From Alphaproteobacteria bacterium (GTDB taxonomy: Bacteria > Pseudomonadota > Alphaproteobacteria > SMXS01): a stretch of 60,892 nt of DNA. The stretch is taken from assembly GCA_016124315.1 (NCBI GenBank), contig WGNW01000033.1, positions 1 to 60,892 of the forward strand, in the 5' to 3' direction. Position numbers and translations under genes: made by a program. The notes under the pieces were generated by a model that had not been told where the DNA came from, ran no database searches, and saw only the letters and a program-made list of their open reading frames with translations. This document shows, one piece after another, positions 25,619 to 34,400 of this stretch. Every line of letters starts with the position of its first letter. Within the stretch, counting starts at the first letter, position 1.

Positions 25619-26752
25619 CTAGATGACGATCGACTGCAGGGGCGCGAAGCCGTTGAACGCGATCGACGCATAGGTGGTGGTATAGGCACCCGTCGCCTCG
25701 ATCAGGATCTCGTCGCCGATCTCCAGGGAAATCGGCAGCGCGTAGGGCACCCGCTCGTAGAGCACGTCGGCGGAATCGCAGGTCGGGCCGGCCAGCACGC
25801 ACGGGGCGACGGCGTCGCCGTCCCGGGGCGTGGTGATCGGATAGCGGATCGACTCGTCCATGGTCTCGGCGAGGCCGCCGAACTTGCCGATGTCCAGATA
25901 GACCCAGCGCACGCTGTCCTGGTCGGACTTGCGGGAGATCAGCACCACCTCGGCCTTGATCACGCCGGCGTCGCCGACCATGCCGCGGCCCGGCTCCACG
26001 ATGGTCTCGGGAAGACGGTTGCCGAAGTGGCGTCGCAGGGCGCCGAAGATCGCCTGGGCGTAGGCGTCCACCTTCGGCACGTCCTTCAGGTACTTGGTGG
26101 GGAAGCCGCCGCCCATGTTGACCATCGACAGGGCGATGCCCCGGTCGGCGAGGGTGCGGAACACGGCCGACGCGTCGGCCAGCGCCCGGTCCCACGCCTC
26201 CACGTTGCCCTGCTGGGAGCCGACGTGGAACGAGATGCCGTAGGGCGACAGGCCCAGGTCGCGGGCCTTCTCCAGTACGTTGATCGCCATGGCGGGGGCG
26301 CAGCCGAACTTGCGGCTCAGCGGCCATTCGGCGCCTTCGCCGTCGGTCAGCACGCGGCAGAACACCCGGGCGCCCGGCGCCTGGCGGGCGATCTTCTCCA
26401 CTTCCTCGACGCAGTCGACGGCGTAGAGGTCGATGCCGAGCGCGTGGGCGCGGGCGATGTCGCGCTCCTTCTTGATGGTGTTGCCGAAGGAGATGCGGTC
26501 CGGCGTCGCGCCGGCGGCCAGCGCCATCTCGATCTCCGGCACCGAGGCGGTGTCGAAGCTCGAGCCGAGATCGGCCAGCAGGCGCAGCACCTCGGGCGCC
26601 GGATTGGCCTTCACGGCGTAGAAGATGCGCGTCTCCGGCAGTGCCCGGGCGAACGCCAGATAGTTTTCACGGACGACGTCGAGATCGACGACGAGGCACG
26701 GCCCTTCCGGCCGCGCGGTGGCAAGATAGTCAAGGACGCGTTGGGTCGCCAT
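25619..26752 (-). CDS. Ornithine decarboxylase, fold type III (group IV decarboxylase)
   Basis: 377 residues. PLP enzyme that decarboxylates ornithine (possibly also lysine) to putrescine. RIFYAVKANPAPEVLRLLAD carries the PLP lysine (K48). ISFHVGSQQGNVEAWDRALA, MVNMGGGFPTKYLKDV and ETIVEPGRGMVGDAG are the barrel motifs of eukaryotic-type ODCs, and LAGPTCDSADVLYE supplies the active-site cysteine and aspartate from the partner subunit. First gene of the putrescine-homospermidine operon. The 572-bp region upstream is long for this genome and may hold a leader; alphaproteobacterial odc genes are known to have a structured 5' leader (speF motif), which I cannot confirm by eye. Confidence 0.96.
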   Translation of the reverse strand: MATQRVLDYLATARPEGPCLVVDLDVVRENYLAFARALPETRIFYAVKANPAPEVLRLLADLGSSFDTASVPEIEMALAAGATPDRISFGNTIKKERDIARAHALGIDLYAVDCVEEVEKIARQAPGARVFCRVLTDGEGAEWPLSRKFGCAPAMAINVLEKARDLGLSPYGISFHVGSQQGNVEAWDRALADASAVFRTLADRGIALSMVNMGGGFPTKYLKDVPKVDAYAQAIFGALRRHFGNRLPETIVEPGRGMVGDAGVIKAEVVLISRKSDQDSVRWVYLDIGKFGGLAETMDESIRYPITTPRDGDAVAPCVLAGPTCDSADVLYERVPYALPISLEIGDEILIEATGAYTTTYASIAFNGFAPLQSIVI

Positions 26753-27324
26753 GAGCTCGGATCCCCTACCTACATTGTTGCCGGCAGAGACCCTGCGCAG
26801 GGGACGGGATGGAAACGCCTGACCCTGCGAGAGCCGCGACCGGCCCTAATGGAACGACAGCCGCCCGGAGGCGGCGGAAGCTCCGGTGGGTGCCTTAGGT
26901 TGGAACGGGAGGACCGATCCGCACATGGGGCAAGGATGGTGTGTGTGCCTCTTCAGTGTCGCCGGCTTTTGGACAGCCGACCGAGACCAAAAAAGCCCTC
27001 ACCGTCGTTGCTTTAAGACGCCTCGGCTCCCGGCTGGGAACCCTGTGCCGGCGTCCACGGGCACGTGCGACTATGGGCAAGCCGGGAGATACGGTTTCGG
27101 ACCCCGGAAATCAAGTGAAATATTTTGATTTTCCACTTGCCCGGCCAACGCGTTGCCCGGGAAGTGCCGGCGCCCGCCGGCGCCGACCGGCTTGTCTCCC
27201 CGGCGGGCTGCGGATACACTCCGCCGCGGCGGCAGGCTTGGGCCCGGTCGCTGTCTTCGGGGCGGAGCGCGGGACGACACTGCGTCGTCCGCTTCGCCTG
27301 CCAGCTGGAACCGTTGAGGACGAC
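26753..27324. other. Long divergent intergenic region (572 bp)
   Basis: Separates the polyamine operon (minus) from the secreted peptidoglycan-binding protein (plus). I see no convincing gene. On the minus strand it holds a T-rich patch GGGCTTTTTTGG (about 26988-27000) and G+C-rich hairpins near 26790-26880, consistent with a structured leader of the decarboxylase mRNA. At 27112-27139 an imperfect inverted repeat CAAGTGAAA / TTTTCCACTTG stands in a locally A+T-rich patch, about 190 bp upstream of the plus-strand start, and may be a regulator site or part of a promoter. Confidence 0.4.
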
Positions 27325-28008
27325 ATGAAGATTTCGATCCGCACGATCGCCGCCGCGGGGGTGCTTGTTCTTGCCGCCGGGCATCCGGCCAGCGCATCGG
27401 ACGGAAAGGGAAACTACATCGTCCGTGGCATCGGCGCCATGCAATGTGCCCAGTATGTGGGCGCCATCGACGGCAAGGACGTGGATAAGGTCCGCAGCTT
27501 CCTGTCCTGGATGGACGGCTACCTGACGGGCATCAACGCCACCCAGCCGTCCACCTACGACGTGTCGCCGATCACGGCCACTGCGCTGATGGGTCAGTAC
27601 GTGCTGCATCTGTGCCGAGCCGAGCCGAAGATGCTGTTCGAGACGGCGATCGGCAAGCTCACGGTCGTGCTGCGTCCCTACAAGATCAACCAGGAGTCCC
27701 AGCTCGTGGAGATCACGGTGGGCGATGCCAACGCGGCGGTGCGCCAGGCGACCCTCAAGTGGGTCCAGAAGAAGCTCAAGGAGCGCGGCCTGTTCAAGGG
27801 TGAGCCGGACGGCCTCTACGGCACCAGCACGCGGGAGGCGCTGACGGCCTTCCAGAAGCAGATGAAGATTCCGGAGACCGGCGTGCCCGACGACCGGACG
27901 CTGCTGCTGTTCATGCCCGAGGTCTACAACGTGCTGGCCAAGGCAGCCCAGTCGGCCCCGGACACCGGCGACATGCCCCAGCCGCTGCAGAACGACTCCG
28001 GCCACTGA
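27325..28008 (+). CDS. Secreted protein with C-terminal peptidoglycan-binding domain
   Basis: 227 residues. MKISIRTIAAAGVLVLAAGH then PASAS is a signal peptide. The middle (about 30-130), with QCAQYVGAIDGKDVDKVRSF and LMGQYVLHLCRAEPKMLFET, is a helical region with two cysteines reminiscent of HdeA/Rap1a-like small periplasmic proteins. Residues about 145-205 match the PG_binding_1 fold: LKWVQKKLKERGLFKGEPDG, LYGTSTREALTAFQKQMKIP, DDRTLLLFM. The probable place is the periplasm at the cell wall; no catalytic domain is visible. GAGGA at 27316-27320 precedes the ATG by four bases. It is followed by a possible weak hairpin (CCGGCC/GGCCGG) without a T tract. Confidence 0.85.
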   Translation: MKISIRTIAAAGVLVLAAGHPASASDGKGNYIVRGIGAMQCAQYVGAIDGKDVDKVRSFLSWMDGYLTGINATQPSTYDVSPITATALMGQYVLHLCRAEPKMLFETAIGKLTVVLRPYKINQESQLVEITVGDANAAVRQATLKWVQKKLKERGLFKGEPDGLYGTSTREALTAFQKQMKIPETGVPDDRTLLLFMPEVYNVLAKAAQSAPDTGDMPQPLQNDSGH

Positions 28009-28182
28009 GTCCGGCCGTCGGCCTCCTCCGGGCCGGGAATTCTCCTTGCCGCCGCCGCCCGCAGGGCGCTAGTGTCGAACGATATTGTGGGGCGCGAAGG
28101 CGCTCCGTGCGAGGGGCATGATGATCCATATGGGCCGGGATCCCATCCTTATTGTTCGATGCATGTCAGCCAGGGCCGCACG

Positions 28183-28713
28183 ATGAACGACAGGGCAAGG
28201 TCGACCCGTACGGCGGCAGGCGTCATCGACGACATCCTCCGGAGGCTGGAGCAGCGGATTCTGCCTGCGCTTGCGGACGAGGGTGCGCGCGCAGAACTGG
28301 GCCATCTCGCCAGGCGGCTGAACGCGCTTTCCGGGCGGATCGATCAGGAGGGCGACATCATCTGGGCGGACATCGCCGACCAGCGACTGCTGCTGACGGC
28401 CGTGGAACAGGAGGCGCGTCGGGTGGATGCTGCGCCGTGGTCCGATCTGGCCGCCGCCATCGAAAAGGAACTCGACCGGATCTGGCACACGCCGGCCCAT
28501 TATCCCGCGCTCGCCGTTCTCCAGGCCGAAAACGATCGTCTCGGCGCGTTGATCGACCAGGCGCTGTCTGCGGTCCGAACCGCCCCAGCCATGCTGGGAG
28601 GGCCGCGGGCCGATCGCCTGCTTAGGGCGCTCCAGGGGTATCTGCGGCGCGAGGCCGAGCGCAAGGCGCCGCTCGTCGACCCCGAGCCGGTTCCGGAATC
28701 CCAGGAGACCTGA
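28183..28713 (+). CDS. Hypothetical helical protein preceding the phosphotransferase
   Basis: About 176 residues, predominantly helical, soluble, not assigned with confidence. VIDDILRRLEQRILPALADE and ARAELGHLARRLNALSGRID resemble the N-terminal module of the next gene (LPALLSAIRRDLDGIVAPEL) and the DUF6285 type of protein that often sits beside phosphotransferases of acyl-CoA catabolism clusters. It probably acts with the phosphotransferase at 28808, 94 bp downstream. Start uncertain: ATG 28183 (weak AGGG upstream) or ATG 28159. Confidence 0.65.
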   Translation: MNDRARSTRTAAGVIDDILRRLEQRILPALADEGARAELGHLARRLNALSGRIDQEGDIIWADIADQRLLLTAVEQEARRVDAAPWSDLAAAIEKELDRIWHTPAHYPALAVLQAENDRLGALIDQALSAVRTAPAMLGGPRADRLLRALQGYLRREAERKAPLVDPEPVPESQET

Positions 28714-28807
28714 GGCTCCGGTCGTTCCGCCCCCCGATCGAACGACTTGGACATGCCTGCCTTTTCTCGACTACTGTGCCCTTCAGGGTGAAGGATTGGG
28801 GGCGTTC

Positions 28808-30313
28808 GTGGCGGACCATCTGTCGATGCTGCCCGCGTTGCTGAGTGCGATCAGGCGCGATCTTGACGGGATCGTGGCACCTGAACTCGCCTCGGCCGAG
28901 GCACGGACGACGGCCGCCATGATCAGCGAACTGCTCGCCTATCTCACCGTCTGGCAACGAGATATGCCCGGCCAGGTGGCGCCGCTGACCCGCAGCCAGG
29001 CCGATGCCCTGGCCTCGCTCGACGCGCTGGACCTGCCGCGGACCGCCACGCTCGAAGATGGGGAACTGGACAGCGACATTCCCGGCGGACTGCCGGACTA
29101 CGACCGCCTGGCGCGCGCGCTCGACCGGGAACTCGCCACGCTCGACACGGCGACGCTTGATGCTGCGGCCATTCCGGCCATCGAGAAAGCGGTCGGCGCC
29201 GACCTGATGCTGTTCGACCGCGAGGCCAGCCTGCTGGGCGGCGAGCGGGAACAGGCGTCGTCGCGGCTGGCGTCGTCCGATCCGCGGGTCTCGGCGGAAC
29301 GGCTGACCGTCTTTGCCCGCGAGGTGTTCCCGGCGGACATCGGCGCCGAAGTCTCCGGCGTCACCCGGCTCTCCGGCTTCGGACTCAATGACGTCTTTCG
29401 GCTCACGCTGACCAGCGGCATCGGGCGCAGCCGCGATCTGGTGCTCCGGCGGGATCCGCCGATCCGCTTGGGGACCAACGGCGCGGCGGAGGAATTCAGG
29501 CTGCTGAGCCTGCTGTCCGCCGCCGGCTTTCCCGTCGCCGAGCCGCTGTGGCTTGAAGCGGATTCCGGGGTTCTCGGGCGCCCGTTCATGCTCTCGGCAG
29601 CCGTCGAAGGTACGGCGGACCTCGATGAATGGTCCGGGGACGAGGAGGCCAGGGCGGAAGTGCCGCTGGCGCTGGCGCGGATGCTGGGACGGCTGCACGG
29701 CCTCGACCGCCGCGTGCTGCTCTCGGCGGGGCTGAGGCCCGACGCGGATCCGGCGGAGCAGCTGCGTGCCGCCATCGCGTCGTGGCGCGATCGCTGGCTA
29801 GAGTACCGGCCGCATCCGTCGCCCACGCTGCAGGCAGCCTTTCAATGGCTCCTCGGGCACGTACCGCCGCGCCGTGCGCCCGCCGCGCTGATCCACGGCG
29901 ACCTGGACCAGGGCAACGTGCTGGTGCGCGACGGCCGGATCGCCGCGGTGCTGGACTGGGAGTTCGCCCATCTGGGCGATCCGGCCGAGGACCTGGTGGC
30001 CTGCCGCTCGTGGATCGAGACGCTGCTGCCCTGGGGCGAGTTCGTCGCCGCCTATCAGTCGGCCGGCGGTCGGCCGCCGGGTGAAGAGAGCCTGCAATTC
30101 TGCGCCCTGTGGCGCGAGGTCCGTTCGGCCGTCTGCTGCAGCCTGGCCTGGCGGGCGTTCCTCGACGGCACGTCGCCCGTCCTCCGGCTGGCGTATCAGG
30201 GCATTCCGCTCTATCGCCGGCACGTGCGCGAGGCCGCCGAGCAGCTGCGCGGCCTGTGGGCGCACGGACGACCGGCGACGGCGCTTGATCCGGTGGAGAG
30301 GACTCACTCATAA
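28808..30313 (+). CDS. Phosphotransferase family protein (APH fold) with N-terminal helical module
   Basis: 501 residues. The C-terminal 330 residues form an aminoglycoside-phosphotransferase-like kinase: VSGVTRLSGFGLNDVFRL for the glycine-rich loop, ALIHGDLDQGNVLV for the catalytic loop (H-G-D-x-x-x-x-N) and AAVLDWEFAHLGDPAEDL for the metal-binding aspartate. This is the ACAD10/11-like phosphotransferase class rather than an antibiotic-resistance enzyme; such kinases phosphorylate hydroxyacyl or other small metabolites. The first 165 residues are an extra helical module like the preceding protein and DUF6285. The start is taken as GTG 28808 (GGGGG 5 bases upstream); TTG 28796 has no spacing from its AAGGA. 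Confidence 0.85.
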   Translation: MADHLSMLPALLSAIRRDLDGIVAPELASAEARTTAAMISELLAYLTVWQRDMPGQVAPLTRSQADALASLDALDLPRTATLEDGELDSDIPGGLPDYDRLARALDRELATLDTATLDAAAIPAIEKAVGADLMLFDREASLLGGEREQASSRLASSDPRVSAERLTVFAREVFPADIGAEVSGVTRLSGFGLNDVFRLTLTSGIGRSRDLVLRRDPPIRLGTNGAAEEFRLLSLLSAAGFPVAEPLWLEADSGVLGRPFMLSAAVEGTADLDEWSGDEEARAEVPLALARMLGRLHGLDRRVLLSAGLRPDADPAEQLRAAIASWRDRWLEYRPHPSPTLQAAFQWLLGHVPPRRAPAALIHGDLDQGNVLVRDGRIAAVLDWEFAHLGDPAEDLVACRSWIETLLPWGEFVAAYQSAGGRPPGEESLQFCALWREVRSAVCCSLAWRAFLDGTSPVLRLAYQGIPLYRRHVREAAEQLRGLWAHGRPATALDPVERTHS

Positions 30314-30442
30314 TCCGGGCCGGCGGGCGCTCCCCGGGGAAGTGCGACGGGGCGCCCTCGTGCGGCCGGCTGTGAAGCTGTAACGGATGTCGTTCCGCGC
30401 GACCGAGCGGTCGGGCGGGTGGTTCATGTTGGGGAATGCGAA

Positions 30443-31300
30443 ATGGAATATCAGTCACCTGCCTCGATCGACGAGGCCGTGGCGGCGTTGGCGGCCCTGG
30501 AGGGCGCGCGGGTGATGGCGGGCGGCACCGATCTTTTGGTGCAGCTCCGCTCCGGCGCTCCGCGGCTGGGGGCCATCGTCGACGTCAAGAAGATCGCCGA
30601 GATGTGCAGTATCGAGGAGACCGCTGAAGGCTTCAGCGTCGGCGCCGCCGTCTGCGGTGCGCAGCTCACCGGGCACGACGCGTTCAGCCGCGCCTGGCCG
30701 GGAGTGGCCGAGGCTGCGGGCCTGATCGGCTCTACCCAGATCCAGGGGCGCGCGAGCCTGGGCGGCAACGTTTGCAATGCCTCTCCCGCTGCCGACACCA
30801 CGCCGGCGCTGATCGCCGCGCGGGCGAAGGCCGAGATCGTCGGGCCCGGCGGGCGCCGCATCGTCGAGGTGGAGAAGATCGCCACCGGCCCTGGCAAGAC
30901 CTCGCTGGGCAAGGGCGAGATGGTGGTCCGGTTCCTGCTGCCGGCGCGGCCGGCCAGGGCTGCCGACGCCTATCTGCGGATGATCCCCCGGACCGAGATG
31001 GACATCGCCGTGGCCGGGGCCGGTGTCTCGCTGACCCTGGACCGTGGCGGCGTGGTCGCCGACGCGAGGGTCGGCCTGGGCGCCGTGGCGCCGACGGCCC
31101 TTGTCCTCGACCAGGCCGCCGACATCCTGACCGGTACGAAGCTGGAGGACGACGTGCTCGCCCGGCTCGCCGCGGCGGCTGGTGCCGCCGCCACGCCCAT
31201 CGACGACAAGCGTGGCACCATCGACTACCGCCGCAAGGTGGTGGGCGTGCTCGCCAAGCGCGCCGCCCTGATCGCCTACCAACGCGCGGGAGAACGCTGA
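30443..31300 (+). CDS. Molybdenum hydroxylase medium (FAD-binding) subunit
   Basis: 285 residues, CoxM/xanthine-dehydrogenase FAD subunit family. GARVMAGGTDLLVQLRSGAP is the first FAD-binding motif (A-G-G-T-D-L) and GSTQIQGRASLGGNVCNASP with ADTTPALIAA is the second (T-x-G-G-N). It transfers electrons from the iron-sulfur subunit to an external acceptor. First gene of an overlapping three-gene operon; its stop TGA shares a base with the ATG of the next gene. ATG 30443 gives the usual MEYQSPASIDEA start. Confidence 0.93.
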   Translation: MEYQSPASIDEAVAALAALEGARVMAGGTDLLVQLRSGAPRLGAIVDVKKIAEMCSIEETAEGFSVGAAVCGAQLTGHDAFSRAWPGVAEAAGLIGSTQIQGRASLGGNVCNASPAADTTPALIAARAKAEIVGPGGRRIVEVEKIATGPGKTSLGKGEMVVRFLLPARPARAADAYLRMIPRTEMDIAVAGAGVSLTLDRGGVVADARVGLGAVAPTALVLDQAADILTGTKLEDDVLARLAAAAGAAATPIDDKRGTIDYRRKVVGVLAKRAALIAYQRAGER

Positions 31301-31782
31301 TGCCCAAGATCCACGTATCCACCACGGTCAACGGCGATACCGTCGAGTTCCTGTGCGAGACCCAGGAGACCGTGCTCGACGTGCTGCGCAACACCCTGGG
31401 CCTCACCGGCACCAAGGAAGGCTGCGGCACCGGCGACTGCGGCGCCTGCTCCGTGCTGGTCGACGGCAGGCTGGTCTGCGGCTGCCTGATGCTGGGCGTC
31501 GAGGCCGAGGGCAAGGAAATCGTGACGGTCGAGGGCATCGGCTCGCCCGACCGGCTGCATCCCGTGCAGCAGAAGTTCCTGGAGGACGCGGCGCTGCAGT
31601 GCGGCTTCTGCACGCCCGGCTTCATCGTCGCCGCCAAGGCGCTGCTCGACAGCAACCCCGAGCCGACGGAAACCGAAATCCGCTACTGGCTCGCCGGCAA
31701 CCTGTGCCGGTGCACCGGATATGATAAGATCGTGCGCGCCGTGCAGGACGCGGCGCTCGAGATGAAAGGGCAACAGGCATGA
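31300..31782 (+). CDS. Molybdenum hydroxylase small (2x[2Fe-2S]) subunit
   Basis: 160 residues. Plant-ferredoxin-type cluster ligands in EGCGTGDCGACSVLVDGRLV, then the second, alpha-helical cluster with LQCGFCTPGFIVAAKALL and LAGNLCRCTGYDKIV. This is the CoxS/XdhC-like electron-transfer subunit. ATG 31300 overlaps the previous stop (TGATG), and its own stop overlaps the next ATG (ATGA), so the three subunits are translationally coupled. Confidence 0.95.
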   Translation: MPKIHVSTTVNGDTVEFLCETQETVLDVLRNTLGLTGTKEGCGTGDCGACSVLVDGRLVCGCLMLGVEAEGKEIVTVEGIGSPDRLHPVQQKFLEDAALQCGFCTPGFIVAAKALLDSNPEPTETEIRYWLAGNLCRCTGYDKIVRAVQDAALEMKGQQA

Positions 31783-34049
31783 CCTACGAACCGAAGACCC
31801 TGAAGGTAGTCGGCACCCGCCCCATCCGCCATGACGGTGCCGACAAGGTGACCGGCCGTGCCAATTACGGCGCCGACTTCAAGTTGCCCGGCATGCTGTG
31901 GGGCAAGGTGCTGCGCAGCCCGCACGCCCATGCGCGCATCCGCGCCATCGACGTCTCGAAGGCGAAGGCGCTGCCCGGCGTCAAGGCGGTGATCACCGGC
32001 GGCGACATGCCCATGCCCGACGGCGGCGTCACCCAGGCCGGCGAGTCGGCGATCAACACCCAGCACCTGGCCAAGAACCTGATGGCGCGCGACAAGGTGC
32101 TCTACGATGGCCATCCGGTCGCCGCGGTCGCCGCCATCTCGGAGTCCATCGCCCGCGAGGCGCTGGACCTGATCGAGGTGGACTACGAGATCCTGCCGCA
32201 TGTCATCGACGTGGAAGAGGCGATGAAGCCCGACGCGCCGCTGCTGCACGACGACCTGTTCACCCAGAACGTCGAGCCCAAGCCGGAGAAGCCGTCGAAC
32301 GTCGCCCAGCGCATCTTCGTGGGCAAGGGCGACATGGAGAAGGGCTTTTCCGAGGCGGACATCGTCATCGAGCGCCACTTCACCACCAAGCCGGTGCACC
32401 AGGGCTACATCGAGCCCCAGGCCTGCGTCGCCAACTTCGCCGAGGACGGCCAGGCGGTCGTCTGGTGCTCCAGCCAGGGCCAGTTCCTGATCCGCGACCT
32501 GTGCGTCAACATGCTGGGCATGGAAGCCTCCGACCTGAAGGTCATTCCCGCCGAGATCGGCGGCGGCTTCGGCGGCAAGACCACGGTCTACCTGGAGCCG
32601 TTGGCGCTCGTTCTGTCGCACAAGGCAGGCCGGCCGGTGAAGATGACCATGAGCCGCGGCGAGGTGTTCCGCAGCACCGGCCCCACCTCCGGCTGTGCCA
32701 TCCGGGCCAAGATCGGCGCGCTGCGCGACGGCACCATCGTCGCCGCCGAGATGGACCTGAAGTTCCAGGCCGGCGCCTTCCCCGGCTCGCCGGTCGGCGC
32801 CGCGGTGATGTTCGCCACCGCGCCCTACGACATTCCCAACCTGTCGATCACCGGCTGGGACGTCTGCGTCAACGTGCCGAAGATCCATGCTTACCGCGCG
32901 CCGGGCGCGCCCAACGGCGCCTTCGCCTTCGAGAGCGTGATCGACGAACTGGCGCGTGAGCTGAACGTCGATCCGATCGACCTGCGGGCCAAGAACTCGG
33001 TGGCCGAGGGCAGCAAGGCGCCCTACGGGCCCACCCACGGCCCCCTCGGCGGCCTGGAGTGCCTGTCGGCGGCGAAGAACCATCCGCACTACAAGGCCAA
33101 TCTCGGCCCCAACCAGGGCCGCGGCGTCGCCAGCGGCTTCTGGATCAACATCGGCGGCCAGTCGGCGGCGACCGTCGTGGTCAACCGCGACGGCACCATC
33201 GCGCTGGTGGAGGGCTGCCCCGACATCGGCGGCACCCGCGCCTCGCTGGCGATGATGTGCGCCGAGGTGCTCGGCATCGAGGCCGAGAAGGTCCGCCCCT
33301 CGGTGGTCGACACCACGGCCATCGCCTTCAACGACGTCACCGGCGGTAGCCGCGTCACCTTCGCCACCGGCAAGGCGGTGGTCGAGGCGACCGAGGACGC
33401 GGTGCGCCAGATGCGCGAGCGGGCCGCCAAGATGTGGGACATCGAGCCCGATTCGGTACTCTGGCGCGACGGCGCGGCCCACGAGACCGGCGGCGAGGGC
33501 CGCAGCCTGACCATCGCCCAGATCGCCTCCAAGGCGGCCAAGACCGGTGGCCAGATCATGGGCCACGCCTCCATCAACGCCGCCGGCGCCGGCCCGTCGC
33601 TCACCACCCACATGTGCGACGTGGAGGTGGACCGGGAGACCGGCCGGGTGACGATCCTGCGCTACACGACCGTTCAGGACGCGGGCAAGGCCGTCCATCC
33701 CTCCTACGTGGAAGGCCAGATGCAGGGCGGCGCGGCGCAGGGCATCGGCTGGGCGCTCAACGAGGAATACATCCACGACGAGCAGGGGCGGCTGCTCAAC
33801 GCCGGCTTCCTCGACTACCGCATGCCCGTCGCCTCGGACCTGCCGATGATCGATGCGGTGAGCGGCGAGGTGCCCAATCCGAACCATCCCTTCGGCGTGC
33901 GCGGCGTCGGCGAGGCGCCCATCGTGCCGCCGCTGGCGGCGATTTCCAACGCCATCTACGACGCGACCGGCGTGCGCATGCGCGACCTGCCGTTCTCGCC
34001 GCCCAGGGTGCTGGCAGCGCTGGAAGAGGCGGAACGGGCGAAGGGCTGA
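31779..34049 (+). CDS. Molybdenum hydroxylase large (molybdopterin-binding) subunit
   Basis: 756 residues, xanthine-oxidase superfamily, binding molybdopterin cytosine dinucleotide. PIRHDGADKVTGRANYGADF is the N-terminal signature, EIGGGFGGKTTVYLEPLALV the pterin-binding glycine motif, HAYRAPGAPNGAFAFESVID the active-site loop and RGVGEAPIVPPLAAISNAIY contains the catalytic glutamate. The active-site loop reads AYRAPG, not the AYRCSFR of true aerobic CO dehydrogenases, so this is a hydroxylase or dehydrogenase for an organic substrate (aldehyde, N-heterocycle or acyl-CoA), identity unknown. It is followed directly by a MoaD-like gene; no XdhC/CoxF-type maturation gene is in the window. Confidence 0.94.
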   Translation: MTYEPKTLKVVGTRPIRHDGADKVTGRANYGADFKLPGMLWGKVLRSPHAHARIRAIDVSKAKALPGVKAVITGGDMPMPDGGVTQAGESAINTQHLAKNLMARDKVLYDGHPVAAVAAISESIAREALDLIEVDYEILPHVIDVEEAMKPDAPLLHDDLFTQNVEPKPEKPSNVAQRIFVGKGDMEKGFSEADIVIERHFTTKPVHQGYIEPQACVANFAEDGQAVVWCSSQGQFLIRDLCVNMLGMEASDLKVIPAEIGGGFGGKTTVYLEPLALVLSHKAGRPVKMTMSRGEVFRSTGPTSGCAIRAKIGALRDGTIVAAEMDLKFQAGAFPGSPVGAAVMFATAPYDIPNLSITGWDVCVNVPKIHAYRAPGAPNGAFAFESVIDELARELNVDPIDLRAKNSVAEGSKAPYGPTHGPLGGLECLSAAKNHPHYKANLGPNQGRGVASGFWINIGGQSAATVVVNRDGTIALVEGCPDIGGTRASLAMMCAEVLGIEAEKVRPSVVDTTAIAFNDVTGGSRVTFATGKAVVEATEDAVRQMRERAAKMWDIEPDSVLWRDGAAHETGGEGRSLTIAQIASKAAKTGGQIMGHASINAAGAGPSLTTHMCDVEVDRETGRVTILRYTTVQDAGKAVHPSYVEGQMQGGAAQGIGWALNEEYIHDEQGRLLNAGFLDYRMPVASDLPMIDAVSGEVPNPNHPFGVRGVGEAPIVPPLAAISNAIYDATGVRMRDLPFSPPRVLAALEEAERAKG

Positions 34050-34050
34050 A

Positions 34051-34308
34051 TTGGCCCGCGTCGTGCTGTCGGGAGACCTGGGTCGCCGGTTCGCCGGCGG
34101 CGAGGTCGAGGTTCGCGTGCCGGGTGACAGCGTGCGCCGGCTGATCCGGGCGCTCGACGAGCGCTATCCCGGCATCGCCGGGCACCTGGAAGCCGAAGGC
34201 ATGGCCGTCGCCATCGACGGCGTGGTCTACCAGGATGCCCTGCTGGAGGAGGTCGGCCCCGATTCGGAAGTCTATTTCCTCCACGCCATCCGGGGCGGCC
34301 GGGCCTGA
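34051..34308 (+). CDS. MoaD/ThiS-family protein with residues after the Gly-Gly
   Basis: 85 residues, beta-grasp fold: VVLSGDLGRRFAGGEVEVRV, IRALDERYPGIAGHLEAEGM, AVAIDGVVYQDALLEEV, then VYFLHAIRGGRA. Sulfur carriers of the MoaD and ThiS families end exactly in Gly-Gly; here Arg-Ala follow, so it needs trimming or is not a sulfur donor. It starts with TTG at 34051, one base after the large-subunit stop, with AAGGG five bases before it; a GTG at 34063 is an alternative. The position suggests a role in cofactor maturation or sulfuration of the hydroxylase. Confidence 0.8.
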   Translation: MARVVLSGDLGRRFAGGEVEVRVPGDSVRRLIRALDERYPGIAGHLEAEGMAVAIDGVVYQDALLEEVGPDSEVYFLHAIRGGRA

Positions 34309-34400
34309 ATTCCGTTGTCCGCCGCTGCGCTTGACGCTTAGTCTCGTCGCCGGCCGCTGCGGGACGGACAGCGGAGGGATTAAGCGGTGAGGCGCAGCAG

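Noticed and set aside
30443..34049. Aerobic carbon monoxide dehydrogenase (coxMSL)
   Set aside because: Gene order M-S-L matches, but the active-site loop is AYRAPG rather than AYRCSFR, so the substrate is not CO.
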